Source: B1 sp044370475 (GTDB taxonomy: Bacteria > Bacteroidota > Bacteroidia > UKL13-3). From it: DNA of 6,197 nucleotides. The position numbers and the translations under genes were made by a program. Positions within the stretch are counted from its first letter, which is position 1. The number at the start of each line of letters is the position of its first letter. Below the pieces are notes generated by a model, which did no database searches, was not told where the DNA came from, and was given only the letters and a program-made list of their open reading frames with translations. Of this stretch, positions 1 to 5,544 are shown piece by piece. The stretch is from positions 1-6,197 of the forward strand of contig JBILVK010000147.1 of NCBI GenBank assembly GCA_044370475.1. The letters are read 5' to 3'.

Positions 1-34
1 AAAACCCCAAATATCTTGCTGGTATTGGGGTTTT
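1..34. terminator. Hairpin terminator at the left edge
   Basis: Bases 1-10 (AAAACCCCAA) are the exact reverse complement of bases 25-34 (TTGGGGTTTT), giving a 10-bp stem around a 14-base loop. The stem starts with an A run and ends with a T run, so it could end transcription from either direction. The stem may continue left of the window. It most likely ends a + strand gene lying outside, since no minus-strand gene is visible to the right of it. Confidence 0.8.
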
Positions 35-296
35 CTGCTTTTATAACCTTCAAATTACCTAAGATATTCACATTTCAAATGCTTTGATTTTGGCTTGTAG
101 TGTATAATATACAATTTCGATCTTATCGCTTAGAACAAACATAAAAGTGCACTACAATTTAAGATGTAGAAAAAAGCTTGTTAATCACATTCTAAAAAGT
201 TTCACTTGACTTTAATAGAAAATGAGGGCAAAACTTAAAAAGGTAAATCCTTAACATTCACTTGTTTTTCAGGCCTCTAGCCGCATTTGGCCGCGC

Positions 297-325
297 TTTG
301 TTATTGCCTTTATGGGCTATTTTTG
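297..325 (+). promoter_or_regulatory. Candidate Bacteroidota-type promoter of the surface-protein operon
   Basis: TATTTTTG at 318-325 fits the Bacteroidota -7 box TAnnTTTG exactly, and TTTG at 297-300 fits the -33 box. The 17-base gap is at the short end of the range known for this phylum. Transcription would start near 330-335, leaving a 5' leader of about 65-70 bases before the ATG at 400. This rests on consensus matching only, and short AT-rich matches arise easily by chance. Confidence 0.4.
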
Positions 326-335
326 TCAATAACAA
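298..335. repeat. Perfect 9-bp inverted repeat around the promoter box
   Basis: TTGTTATTG (298-306) is the exact reverse complement of CAATAACAA (327-335), with a 20-base gap that holds the TAnnTTTG box. The half-site centres are 29 bp apart, close to three helical turns. That arrangement would suit a dimeric regulator covering the promoter. There is no T run after the second arm, so it is unlikely to be a terminator. The repeat is directly visible; the operator role is inferred. Confidence 0.4.
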
Positions 336-399
336 GTTTGGTAATTTATGCCTTAAACATAGATAGCTCTGCTTGTAAAATGGATTGAAAACAAACACA

Positions 400-1149
400 A
401 TGAAAAAAATATTTTACCTTCTTCTACTTCTTTTGCTCTTCCATAAGGTTGAAGCAGAAAACGTTCACGTGCATGAAGGAAATCTAAGTTTTAATTGCTC
501 CAGAAAGCTAGACTCGCTGGTAATTGCCAATCAACAAACCCTAAAGCTTCTTGCTGATGAGCCCCAAAAAGCAGGGGTTGAACCCAAATTAATTATTGAA
601 ACAAAAAAGAATATTGGCATTAAAACGAATTGGGCTTTCTCTGGATTGAATTATACAAATTCTAAAAACTACCAGTTGGAGTATTCTAAACCTATGAACA
701 TAGGTACTGGAATATCGCTTTACCTAAGAAGGCGATTTGTAATGGTAGAAATAGGTGCATCTTACGCACAAATAAACAGTACTTATAAAACACTAGGTCT
801 TATTAGTACCATTAGCTTACACCAAGCAAATGTTGAATGCATACCTTCTGTTTTACTGTTTACAGGTCCTACCAGATTAAAGGTTGGTTCAGGCTTATCT
901 GGTGCTTTTAACATTAAAGGAACGCAATACAATAACGGCAACGACTATGATCTTTTAAAAGACACTTACAAGAGATTTTCGGTCTCTTCTGTTAGCGAAT
1001 TGGGCGTAGTGTTCTTGCCAAAAAGATATGTAATGATACAAGTAGTAGCTTTCTATTCTTTGGGTTTAAGCAATATTGAAAAGAACGAAAATCAAACTTC
1101 AAAAATTAATGGATATGGCATTTCAACTGGATTATCGTTTACGCTTTAA
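400..1149 (+). CDS. Secreted probable outer-membrane beta-barrel protein (unknown function)
   Basis: This 249-residue protein is not recognised as a named family. Residues 1-19 form a clear signal peptide: MKK, then a run of leucines, then a VEA-like cleavage site. After a charged, probably periplasmic stretch (about 20-70), residues 75-249 alternate polar and hydrophobic residues in short segments rich in Gly, Tyr and Ser. The protein ends in GLSFTL, which resembles the last strand of an outer-membrane barrel. The ATG at 400 is preferred over the in-frame TTG at 385 because it places Lys-Lys directly before the hydrophobic core. No Shine-Dalgarno sequence is visible, as is usual in Bacteroidota. 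The next gene begins inside its 3' end, so the two are probably cotranscribed. A role in anchoring or exporting the following surface proteins is inferred from context only. A periplasmic beta-rich protein is the main alternative. Confidence 0.7.
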   Translation: MKKIFYLLLLLLLFHKVEAENVHVHEGNLSFNCSRKLDSLVIANQQTLKLLADEPQKAGVEPKLIIETKKNIGIKTNWAFSGLNYTNSKNYQLEYSKPMNIGTGISLYLRRRFVMVEIGASYAQINSTYKTLGLISTISLHQANVECIPSVLLFTGPTRLKVGSGLSGAFNIKGTQYNNGNDYDLLKDTYKRFSVSSVSELGVVFLPKRYVMIQVVAFYSLGLSNIEKNENQTSKINGYGISTGLSFTL

Positions 1150-1636
1150 AAGGGTTTTGATGGCTTTGGCTGCAATAACTTTGGGCATGGGTAGTTCTTA
1201 TGCACAAATCTTAAAAAACCAGAATATAGGTGCCTTAGGGAGCTCTGTGTCTATAGAGCCTGGCTTAACTTATAGGTCTGTTGTAGGGCAACCTTCTAGC
1301 ATTAACCTCATGGTGGTAGATAAGACTCCTATTGCGCAAGGGTTTATTCATCCGCAAAGTTCGGTTCGAACCAAGGAAAAATCTATCCGCAAAGTGAACA
1401 TGAAAATTTATCCCAATCCCTCACGTGAAGCTTTTCAAATTGATGCCGATTTAAAACCAGGCGATAGAATTGAGGTGAGAAATATTCTGGGTATGCTGGT
1501 TTTTTCTGAATCCATTCAAAGCTCGGTTCAGACCAAATCAATTGATATTGGCGTATGCGCAGAGGGACTCTATACCTTATCTGTATTTGGCGCTACAGAA
1601 CACTTACAAACTAAATTAATAGAAATCATTAAATGA
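1109..1636 (+). CDS. Short T9SS-secreted surface protein with type A sorting domain
   Basis: This protein has about 175 residues. A signal peptide covers about 1-33 (Arg/Lys-rich start, then VLMALAAITLGMG, cleavage near SSYAQ). The short mature part (34-97) carries the 'SVVGQ...IAQGFIHP' pattern often found ahead of such domains in Bacteroidota. Residues 98-175 are a T9SS type A C-terminal sorting domain: IYPNPS at 100-105, IEVRNILGMLV at 121-131, GLYTLSV at 153-159 and a basic C-terminus. In this family the sorting domain directs passage across the outer membrane and is cleaved on attachment to surface lipopolysaccharide. The start is uncertain. ATG 1109 or 1115 gives a normal basic n-region but overlaps the previous gene by 41 or 35 bases. 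ATG 1160 avoids the overlap but leaves only a 16-residue signal lacking Lys or Arg. The stop overlaps the next start (ATGA). Residues 83-89 (QSSVRTK) and 137-143 (QSSVQTK) form a small internal repeat. Confidence 0.85.
   Translation: MDMAFQLDYRLRFKRVLMALAAITLGMGSSYAQILKNQNIGALGSSVSIEPGLTYRSVVGQPSSINLMVVDKTPIAQGFIHPQSSVRTKEKSIRKVNMKIYPNPSREAFQIDADLKPGDRIEVRNILGMLVFSESIQSSVQTKSIDIGVCAEGLYTLSVFGATEHLQTKLIEIIK
1360..1374 (+). repeat. Dispersed palindrome copy 1 (forward), inside the T9SS protein gene
   Basis: This is an exact copy of TTCGGTTCGAACCAA, with core palindrome GGTTCGAACC at 1363-1372. It is read here as S-V-R-T-K (residues 85-89), in the linker between the mature part and the sorting domain. 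It uses a CGA arginine codon. A degraded look-alike (CTCGGTTCAGACCAA, three mismatches) sits at 1522-1536 in the same gene. Confidence 0.85.
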
Positions 1637-4314
1637 AAAAATTACTTTCAACACTTTTACTTAGCATGCTTTTGTTGAGATTAATGGCACAATCTCCTCC
1701 AATGGGTATAAGCTACCAAGCGGTTATCCTAAGCGATGAAGGAGTGGAGATTTCTGGGGTTGACCCTGCTGGTGTTGCACTACCCGAAAAAACTGTGGAT
1801 ATTAGATTCTCCATTATTTCTTTGGATGTAAATGGTGCCGTAGATTATGCAGAAGCGCATCGCACCAATACCGACCGTTTTGGAATGATAACCTTAACCA
1901 TTGGTGGTGGAACGCCTATTGGTAGCAATACTTTTGCTTCCATTGATTGGGGCGCTGGCAAAAAATTTCTAAAAGTAGAGGTTGATTTAAATACGGGTAA
2001 GGGTTTTAAACTACTTTCTATTGAACAAATGATGAGCGTTCCTTATGCGCTCTATGCAAAAAACACGCTAAACCCTGGTCCTGCCGGTCCTGCTGGTCCG
2101 CAAGGTGCCAATGGAAACAATGCACTGATGATTTCTACTCCTGTTTTACCTGGCTTAAATTGTACTGATGGAGGCGTTAAAATTGAGGTTGGACTAGATG
2201 CCAACAAGAACGGTATTCTTGATAATTCGGAAATCATTGGGGCAAACACAAAATATATTTGTAATGGTGCAAATGGATTGCAAGGTGTTCAAGGTATACA
2301 AGGAGTACAAGGCGCAACTGGCGCAACTGGAACCAACGGCACTAACGGAACAAATGGTACAAATGGCTTAGATGGTAAGTCAATTATAAATGGCACATCT
2401 GCGCCTCAAGCTGCCATTGGCAATCTTGGAGATTTTTATATCAATACTGCAAACAATACACTTTACGGACCTAAAACAGCATCGGGTTGGGGTAATATTG
2501 TTTCATTGGTGGGTCCGGCTGGAGCAACGGGTGCTACTGGAGCGGCGGGTGTGGCGGGTGTGGCTGGACCTCAAGGCATACAAGGTATTCAAGGAATTGC
2601 TGGTGTTGATGGAAAGACCATTCTATCTGGTACTACAAGTCCGGCTTCATCTCTGGGTGTAATTGGTGACATCTATTTAAACACAAGTAACAATTCATTA
2701 TTTGGACCTAAAACCATAGCGGGTTGGGGAACGGGTGTTTCTTTGGTTGGGTCGGTTGGTGCAATGGGGGCTAGTGGAGCTACTGGCGCAACAGGGGCAC
2801 AAGGAATTCAAGGAATTCCGGGTGTTGATGGTAAAACCATCTTATCTGGCACAACTAGTCCGGCTAGCTCTTTAGGACTTATTGGAGATATATACCTAAA
2901 CTCAAATAACAATACGCTGTTTGGACCTAAGACAATAGCTGGTTGGGGAACAGGTGTTTCGTTGGTTGGTGCCACGGGTGCTGCGGGTGCCACTGGAGCA
3001 ACAGGTGCTGCGGGTGCCCAAGGAATTCAAGGGATACAAGGGATAGCAGGCATAGATGGTAAAACAACTTTGCATGGCAGTTCAAACCCTGGCACATCTC
3101 TTGGAACTGTTGGCGATTTTTATATGAATACCAGTTCTAACATCCTATTTGGACCTAAAACAGTAGGTGGTTGGGGAAGTGGCGTTTCGGTGGTAGGCCC
3201 TACTGGAGCTAATGGCGCACAAGGTATACAAGGGCCAATTGGTTCACAAGGAATTCAAGGGGTGCAAGGTGCAATTGGACCACAAGGTATTCAAGGTATT
3301 CAAGGGGTACAAGGTGCAACCGGAACAGTGGGTCCGCAAGGAACACAAGGTATTCAAGGTTTACCTGGACCTCAAGGTCCGCAAGGCCTAAAAGGTGATA
3401 CAGGTGCTGTGGGTCCGCAAGGTCCGCAAGGAATTCAAGGTCCAATTGGACCACAAGGAATTCAAGGGGTACAAGGTATACAAGGCATACAAGGTTTAAA
3501 AGGCGATACTGGCTTTATAAGAGCAGGTAGTCTAATAGGCAACACCCCCTTTTGGACAGGCACACAATGGGCAACAACAAGCCGCACATTGTATAACAAT
3601 GGAACTAATATTGGCATTGGAACCTCTGCACCCACTTCAAAATTATCTATTGGTTCAAACTCAGAATTCCAAGTTGACTCTATCGGAAATGTGAAAAAAA
3701 TAAATGGAGTAAGCTACTCATTCCCTAGCACACAAGGCTCAAATAACCAAGTCTTAAGCAATGATGGAAACGGAGCCTTAACATGGAAATCTATAGACAA
3801 TAACCTGCCAACACACTTTGTAGGCGAGGTTTTTGGAGGAGGAATTGTGGTGGCAGTTTGGAAAACAAATGGCATTGAACGTGGCTTAATTGTATCTCCT
3901 TCTGATATAGGAATATTTGCTTTTAGCAATGTTACAAATGGCATCATCTCCTCTAGCAATAATACCTATAATGGACAACCAAATAGCAGCAGTATTGTTG
4001 CGCAATCTGGCCATACATCTAGCGCTGCCTATGTTTGCGACACCTTAACAATGGGCGGATTTAGTGATTGGTACCTGCCAACTTATTGGGAATTACAAGA
4101 GTGCTATAAAGCTTCATTTGTTCTTTGTAACGCACAAGGTGGCATCAATTGTTTTATTCCAAACGGCTATACCAACTCCATAAGCAAACCTTATTGGAGC
4201 TCATTTAGTCAGAACGAATCAACCGCATTAAGCTTCGATTTTGCAACAGGTACCATCAATAATACAGCTGCAAAAGGCAATAGTTTATACGTAAGAGCCG
4301 TTCGCAGATTCTAA
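1633..4314 (+). CDS. Collagen-like surface fibre protein with DUF1566/Lcl-type C-terminal domain
   Basis: This is an 893-residue protein. In order it has a signal peptide (1-19, cleaved near LMAQ), then a Bacteroidota N-terminal domain (about 24-145, from GISYQAV to MSVPYALYAKN). A short collagen stretch (149-161) leads into a DUF7151-like segment (162-212) with Cys177, Cys210 and an EF-hand-like loop 189-200 (Asp189, Asn191, Asn193, Asp197, Glu200). Next come four 46-residue modules alternating with Gly-X-Y stretches, and a 35-triplet collagen tract (522-627). A linker with 'NIGIGTSAPTSKLSI' (659-673) follows, then a C-terminal domain (about 728-893) with GGFSDWYLPT, PYWSS and YVRAVRRF, matching the DUF1566/Lcl_C type of Legionella collagen-like protein. 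Such proteins form trimeric rods with adhesive tips. No T9SS sorting domain is present, so its route to the surface is unclear. The ATG lies within the previous stop (ATGA), indicating translational coupling. No convincing terminator follows. A phage tail fibre is less likely, as there are no phage neighbours and a signal peptide is present. Confidence 0.92.
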   Translation: MKKLLSTLLLSMLLLRLMAQSPPMGISYQAVILSDEGVEISGVDPAGVALPEKTVDIRFSIISLDVNGAVDYAEAHRTNTDRFGMITLTIGGGTPIGSNTFASIDWGAGKKFLKVEVDLNTGKGFKLLSIEQMMSVPYALYAKNTLNPGPAGPAGPQGANGNNALMISTPVLPGLNCTDGGVKIEVGLDANKNGILDNSEIIGANTKYICNGANGLQGVQGIQGVQGATGATGTNGTNGTNGTNGLDGKSIINGTSAPQAAIGNLGDFYINTANNTLYGPKTASGWGNIVSLVGPAGATGATGAAGVAGVAGPQGIQGIQGIAGVDGKTILSGTTSPASSLGVIGDIYLNTSNNSLFGPKTIAGWGTGVSLVGSVGAMGASGATGATGAQGIQGIPGVDGKTILSGTTSPASSLGLIGDIYLNSNNNTLFGPKTIAGWGTGVSLVGATGAAGATGATGAAGAQGIQGIQGIAGIDGKTTLHGSSNPGTSLGTVGDFYMNTSSNILFGPKTVGGWGSGVSVVGPTGANGAQGIQGPIGSQGIQGVQGAIGPQGIQGIQGVQGATGTVGPQGTQGIQGLPGPQGPQGLKGDTGAVGPQGPQGIQGPIGPQGIQGVQGIQGIQGLKGDTGFIRAGSLIGNTPFWTGTQWATTSRTLYNNGTNIGIGTSAPTSKLSIGSNSEFQVDSIGNVKKINGVSYSFPSTQGSNNQVLSNDGNGALTWKSIDNNLPTHFVGEVFGGGIVVAVWKTNGIERGLIVSPSDIGIFAFSNVTNGIISSSNNTYNGQPNSSSIVAQSGHTSSAAYVCDTLTMGGFSDWYLPTYWELQECYKASFVLCNAQGGINCFIPNGYTNSISKPYWSSFSQNESTALSFDFATGTINNTAAKGNSLYVRAVRRF
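2377..3198 (+). repeat. Four 46-residue modules within the collagen-like gene
   Basis: Four copies, each exactly 138 bp, lie at 2377-2514, 2614-2751, 2833-2970 and 3061-3198 (residues 249-294, 328-373, 401-446 and 477-522). Each begins with K(S/T) just after a DG dipeptide, contains GD(F/I)Y(I/L/M)N and L(Y/F)GPKT, then GW, and ends in VG. The Gly-X-Y spacers between them are 33, 27 and 30 residues, all multiples of three. Copies 2 and 3 agree at 42 of 46 residues. This type of module is common in bacterial collagen-like proteins. It probably folds as a globular bead interrupting the triple helix. Confidence 0.9.
3196..3513 (+). repeat. Uninterrupted 35-triplet Gly-X-Y collagen tract, Gln-rich
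   Basis: Residues 522-627 read as 35 consecutive Gly-X-Y triplets with no break. By my count 22 of the 35 carry Gln in the Y position, mostly GIQ, GVQ and GPQ. Two GLKGDTG blocks occur, and Lys-Gly-Asp pairs of this kind are known to stabilise bacterial collagens, which lack hydroxyproline. At DNA level the tract is a degenerate array of GGNATNCAAGG-like units, so it could expand or contract by replication slippage. Confidence 0.9.
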
Positions 4315-4350
4315 GTTAAACTCCTCTAAAGGCCCATTTTTAAAGGCGTC

Positions 4351-4365
4351 TTCGGTTCGAACCAA
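4351..4365 (+). repeat. Dispersed palindrome copy 2 (forward), intergenic
   Basis: An exact TTCGGTTCGAACCAA lies 37 bases after the stop of the collagen-like gene. The arms have no loop between them and no T run follows, so it does not look like an intrinsic terminator. With the inverted copy at 4543-4557 it frames most of the non-coding interval. Confidence 0.85.
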
Positions 4366-4542
4366 CAAGGCTTTCAACAAATGTTGCTATGGCCTAGCAT
4401 GCTTATGTTATCGCATTAAGCTTAAACCTTTAAGGTGGAAAGTTTTGCTGTTGTCTAATTCTTAACAAGCATATTCTTGCCAATTAATTTGAGAACAGTT
4501 TAACTTTAAAATTCTCCTTTTGTCTTACTTTAAAACCTCGCT

Positions 4543-4557
4543 TTGGTTCGAACCGAA
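4543..4557 (-). repeat. Dispersed palindrome copy 3 (inverted), intergenic
   Basis: The + strand reads TTGGTTCGAACCGAA, which is the exact reverse complement of copies 1 and 2. Starts of this copy and copy 2 are 192 bases apart, in opposite orientation. It lies about 130 bases upstream of the prenyltransferase start, a position that would suit a regulatory site. Confidence 0.85.
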
Positions 4558-4689
4558 ATGGCTGCTTGCAAATTTTACAATGACTTAATAGGGCGCTGTT
4601 TGCTAGTCTAATGGCCAACAAAGCCTGCAACGAAAAAACATGTTGACTATGTTAAATTGATAGCCAATGCAAAGCTGTATATTGGCAAC

Positions 4690-5544
4690 ATGTTTAGCTA
4701 CAACAATCTAAAGCTTTTGCGTTTGCCATTCTCATTTTTCTTAATGCCTGTTTTCTTATTTGCCTTAAGCGAGCAACAGCCTAACAATGCGATGCAAGCC
4801 TTCCTGCTTTTTGTGGTATTGCACCTGCTCATTTATCCTTCTAGCAATGCTTATAATAGCTATATGGATCAAGATGAAGGAAGCATTGGCGGACTTAAAA
4901 ATCCACCTAAAGCAGAAAGGAGTTTATTGTATTTATCTACTTTATTAGATGTAGTGGGAGTGGCAATTTTTGCATTCGTAAATAGTGAAATTGCATTGCT
5001 TATTTTGATATACATTCTTGCCTCTAGAGCCTACAGTCATAGGGGTGTGCGACTAAAAAAATATCCAATCATAGGTTATTTAACGGTGGTGATATTTCAA
5101 GGTGGTTTTACTTTTTTCTTATGCACTAAGGCTTTTGGTTCGAACCAAATTAGTTGGCTTCCCATTATTGCTTCTTCATTTTTAATTGCTGGCGTTTACC
5201 CGCTCACCCAGATATATCAGCATGAACAAGACAAGAAGGATGGCGTGCAAACAATTAGCATGATGCTTGGTTATATTGGAACATTCATTTTAACAGGAAT
5301 TCAGTTTTCAATTGCTATGATACTTTTGTTTTTACATTACAACACTTCGCAATCGCTCAACTATTTTTGGGGCTTGCAAATTTGTCTTTTACCTACCATT
5401 GCTTTCTTTCTTTACTGGTTTAGTCTTACGCTTAAAAACACACATGCTGCCAATTTTGAGAATACCATGCGCATGAATGCCATTGCATCTACCAGCATGA
5501 ATATTTGCTTTGCTTCTATGGCTGTTATAAAGTTTATCGCATGA
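4690..5544 (+). CDS. UbiA-family prenyltransferase (membrane), polyketide-cluster associated
   Basis: This 284-residue integral membrane protein has about eight or nine hydrophobic segments. UbiA enzymes attach a polyprenyl chain to an aromatic or other acceptor inside the membrane, using two Asp-rich motifs that bind Mg-pyrophosphate. The first motif is seen as NSYMDQDEG (56-64), where Asn56, Asp60 and Asp62 stand in for the usual NDxxDxxxD. The second is QHEQDKKDGVQT (177-188), resembling DxExDxxxGxxT with the first Asp replaced by Gln177. The motif changes suggest a divergent subfamily with altered substrate or metal use. The ATG at 4690 is preferred over an in-frame TTG at 4657 because it starts directly before NNLKLLRLPFSFF, the usual beginning of these proteins. 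The stop overlaps the next start (ATGA), so it is coupled to the type III PKS and probably modifies that product. The true prenyl donor and acceptor cannot be read from sequence. Confidence 0.85.
   Translation: MFSYNNLKLLRLPFSFFLMPVFLFALSEQQPNNAMQAFLLFVVLHLLIYPSSNAYNSYMDQDEGSIGGLKNPPKAERSLLYLSTLLDVVGVAIFAFVNSEIALLILIYILASRAYSHRGVRLKKYPIIGYLTVVIFQGGFTFFLCTKAFGSNQISWLPIIASSFLIAGVYPLTQIYQHEQDKKDGVQTISMMLGYIGTFILTGIQFSIAMILLFLHYNTSQSLNYFWGLQICLLPTIAFFLYWFSLTLKNTHAANFENTMRMNAIASTSMNICFASMAVIKFIA
5134..5148 (+). repeat. Dispersed palindrome copy 4 (one mismatch), inside the UbiA-family gene
   Basis: TTTGGTTCGAACCAA differs from the other copies only at its third base. With the next base it forms a perfect 16-bp palindrome (5134-5149). 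It encodes F-G-S-N-Q (residues 149-153), in a polar loop between two predicted membrane segments, and is read in a different frame from copy 1. Confidence 0.8.

Larger units (their letters stand above)
35..399. other. Non-coding leader region upstream of the surface-protein operon
   Basis: This 365-base AT-rich stretch shows no convincing open reading frame or RNA gene. It contains an odd palindrome, TGTATAATATACA (101-113), an 8-bp palindrome AGTGCACT (146-153), and near its right end the candidate promoter and inverted repeat listed separately. Its size and position between a terminator and an operon suit a regulatory leader. Confidence 0.6.
4315..4689. other. Non-coding interval between the surface operon and the polyketide cluster
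   Basis: These 375 bases contain no plausible gene on either strand. They hold two inverted copies of the dispersed palindrome (4351-4365 and 4543-4557). They also hold overlapping short palindromes TTAAGCTTAA (4416-4425) and ACCTTTAAGGT (4426-4436), and AGCATGCT near 4396. No strong hairpin with a T run was found to end the collagen-like transcript. No exact TAnnTTTG box was found for the next gene; the nearest match is TTAATTTG at 4484-4491, one base off and without a well-placed -33 box. Confidence 0.6.

Noticed and set aside
95..157. Inverted pair TTGTAGTG (95-102) and CACTACAA (150-157) as a structured leader RNA
   Set aside because: Eight bases separated by 47 are expected by chance in AT-rich DNA, no extending pairs were found, and the region probably lies upstream of the transcription start.
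3196..3513. CRISPR-like or tandem DNA array from the repeated GGAATTCAAGG-type units
   Set aside because: The units are in frame, encode continuous Gly-X-Y triplets and have no unique spacers of constant length.
2052..3959. Several minus-strand and out-of-frame open stretches of 60-90 codons inside the collagen-like gene
   Set aside because: They mirror the Gly-X-Y codon pattern of the true gene, lack start-site or family signals, and would lie wholly inside a well-supported coding region.
1633..4314. Phage tail fibre or prophage fragment
   Set aside because: The protein carries a signal peptide and a Bacteroidota N-terminal domain, is coupled to a T9SS-sorted gene, and no phage structural or integration genes lie nearby.
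4351..4365. GGTTCGAACC as the T-arm of a tRNA, or a tRNA-derived attachment site
   Set aside because: No acceptor, D-arm or anticodon arms can be drawn around any of the four copies, and no integrase gene is present.
4416..4436. Adjacent palindromes TTAAGCTTAA and ACCTTTAAGGT as a terminator of the collagen-like transcript
   Set aside because: The stems have no or one-base loops, are AT-rich, and are not followed by a T run, so a working terminator hairpin is unlikely.
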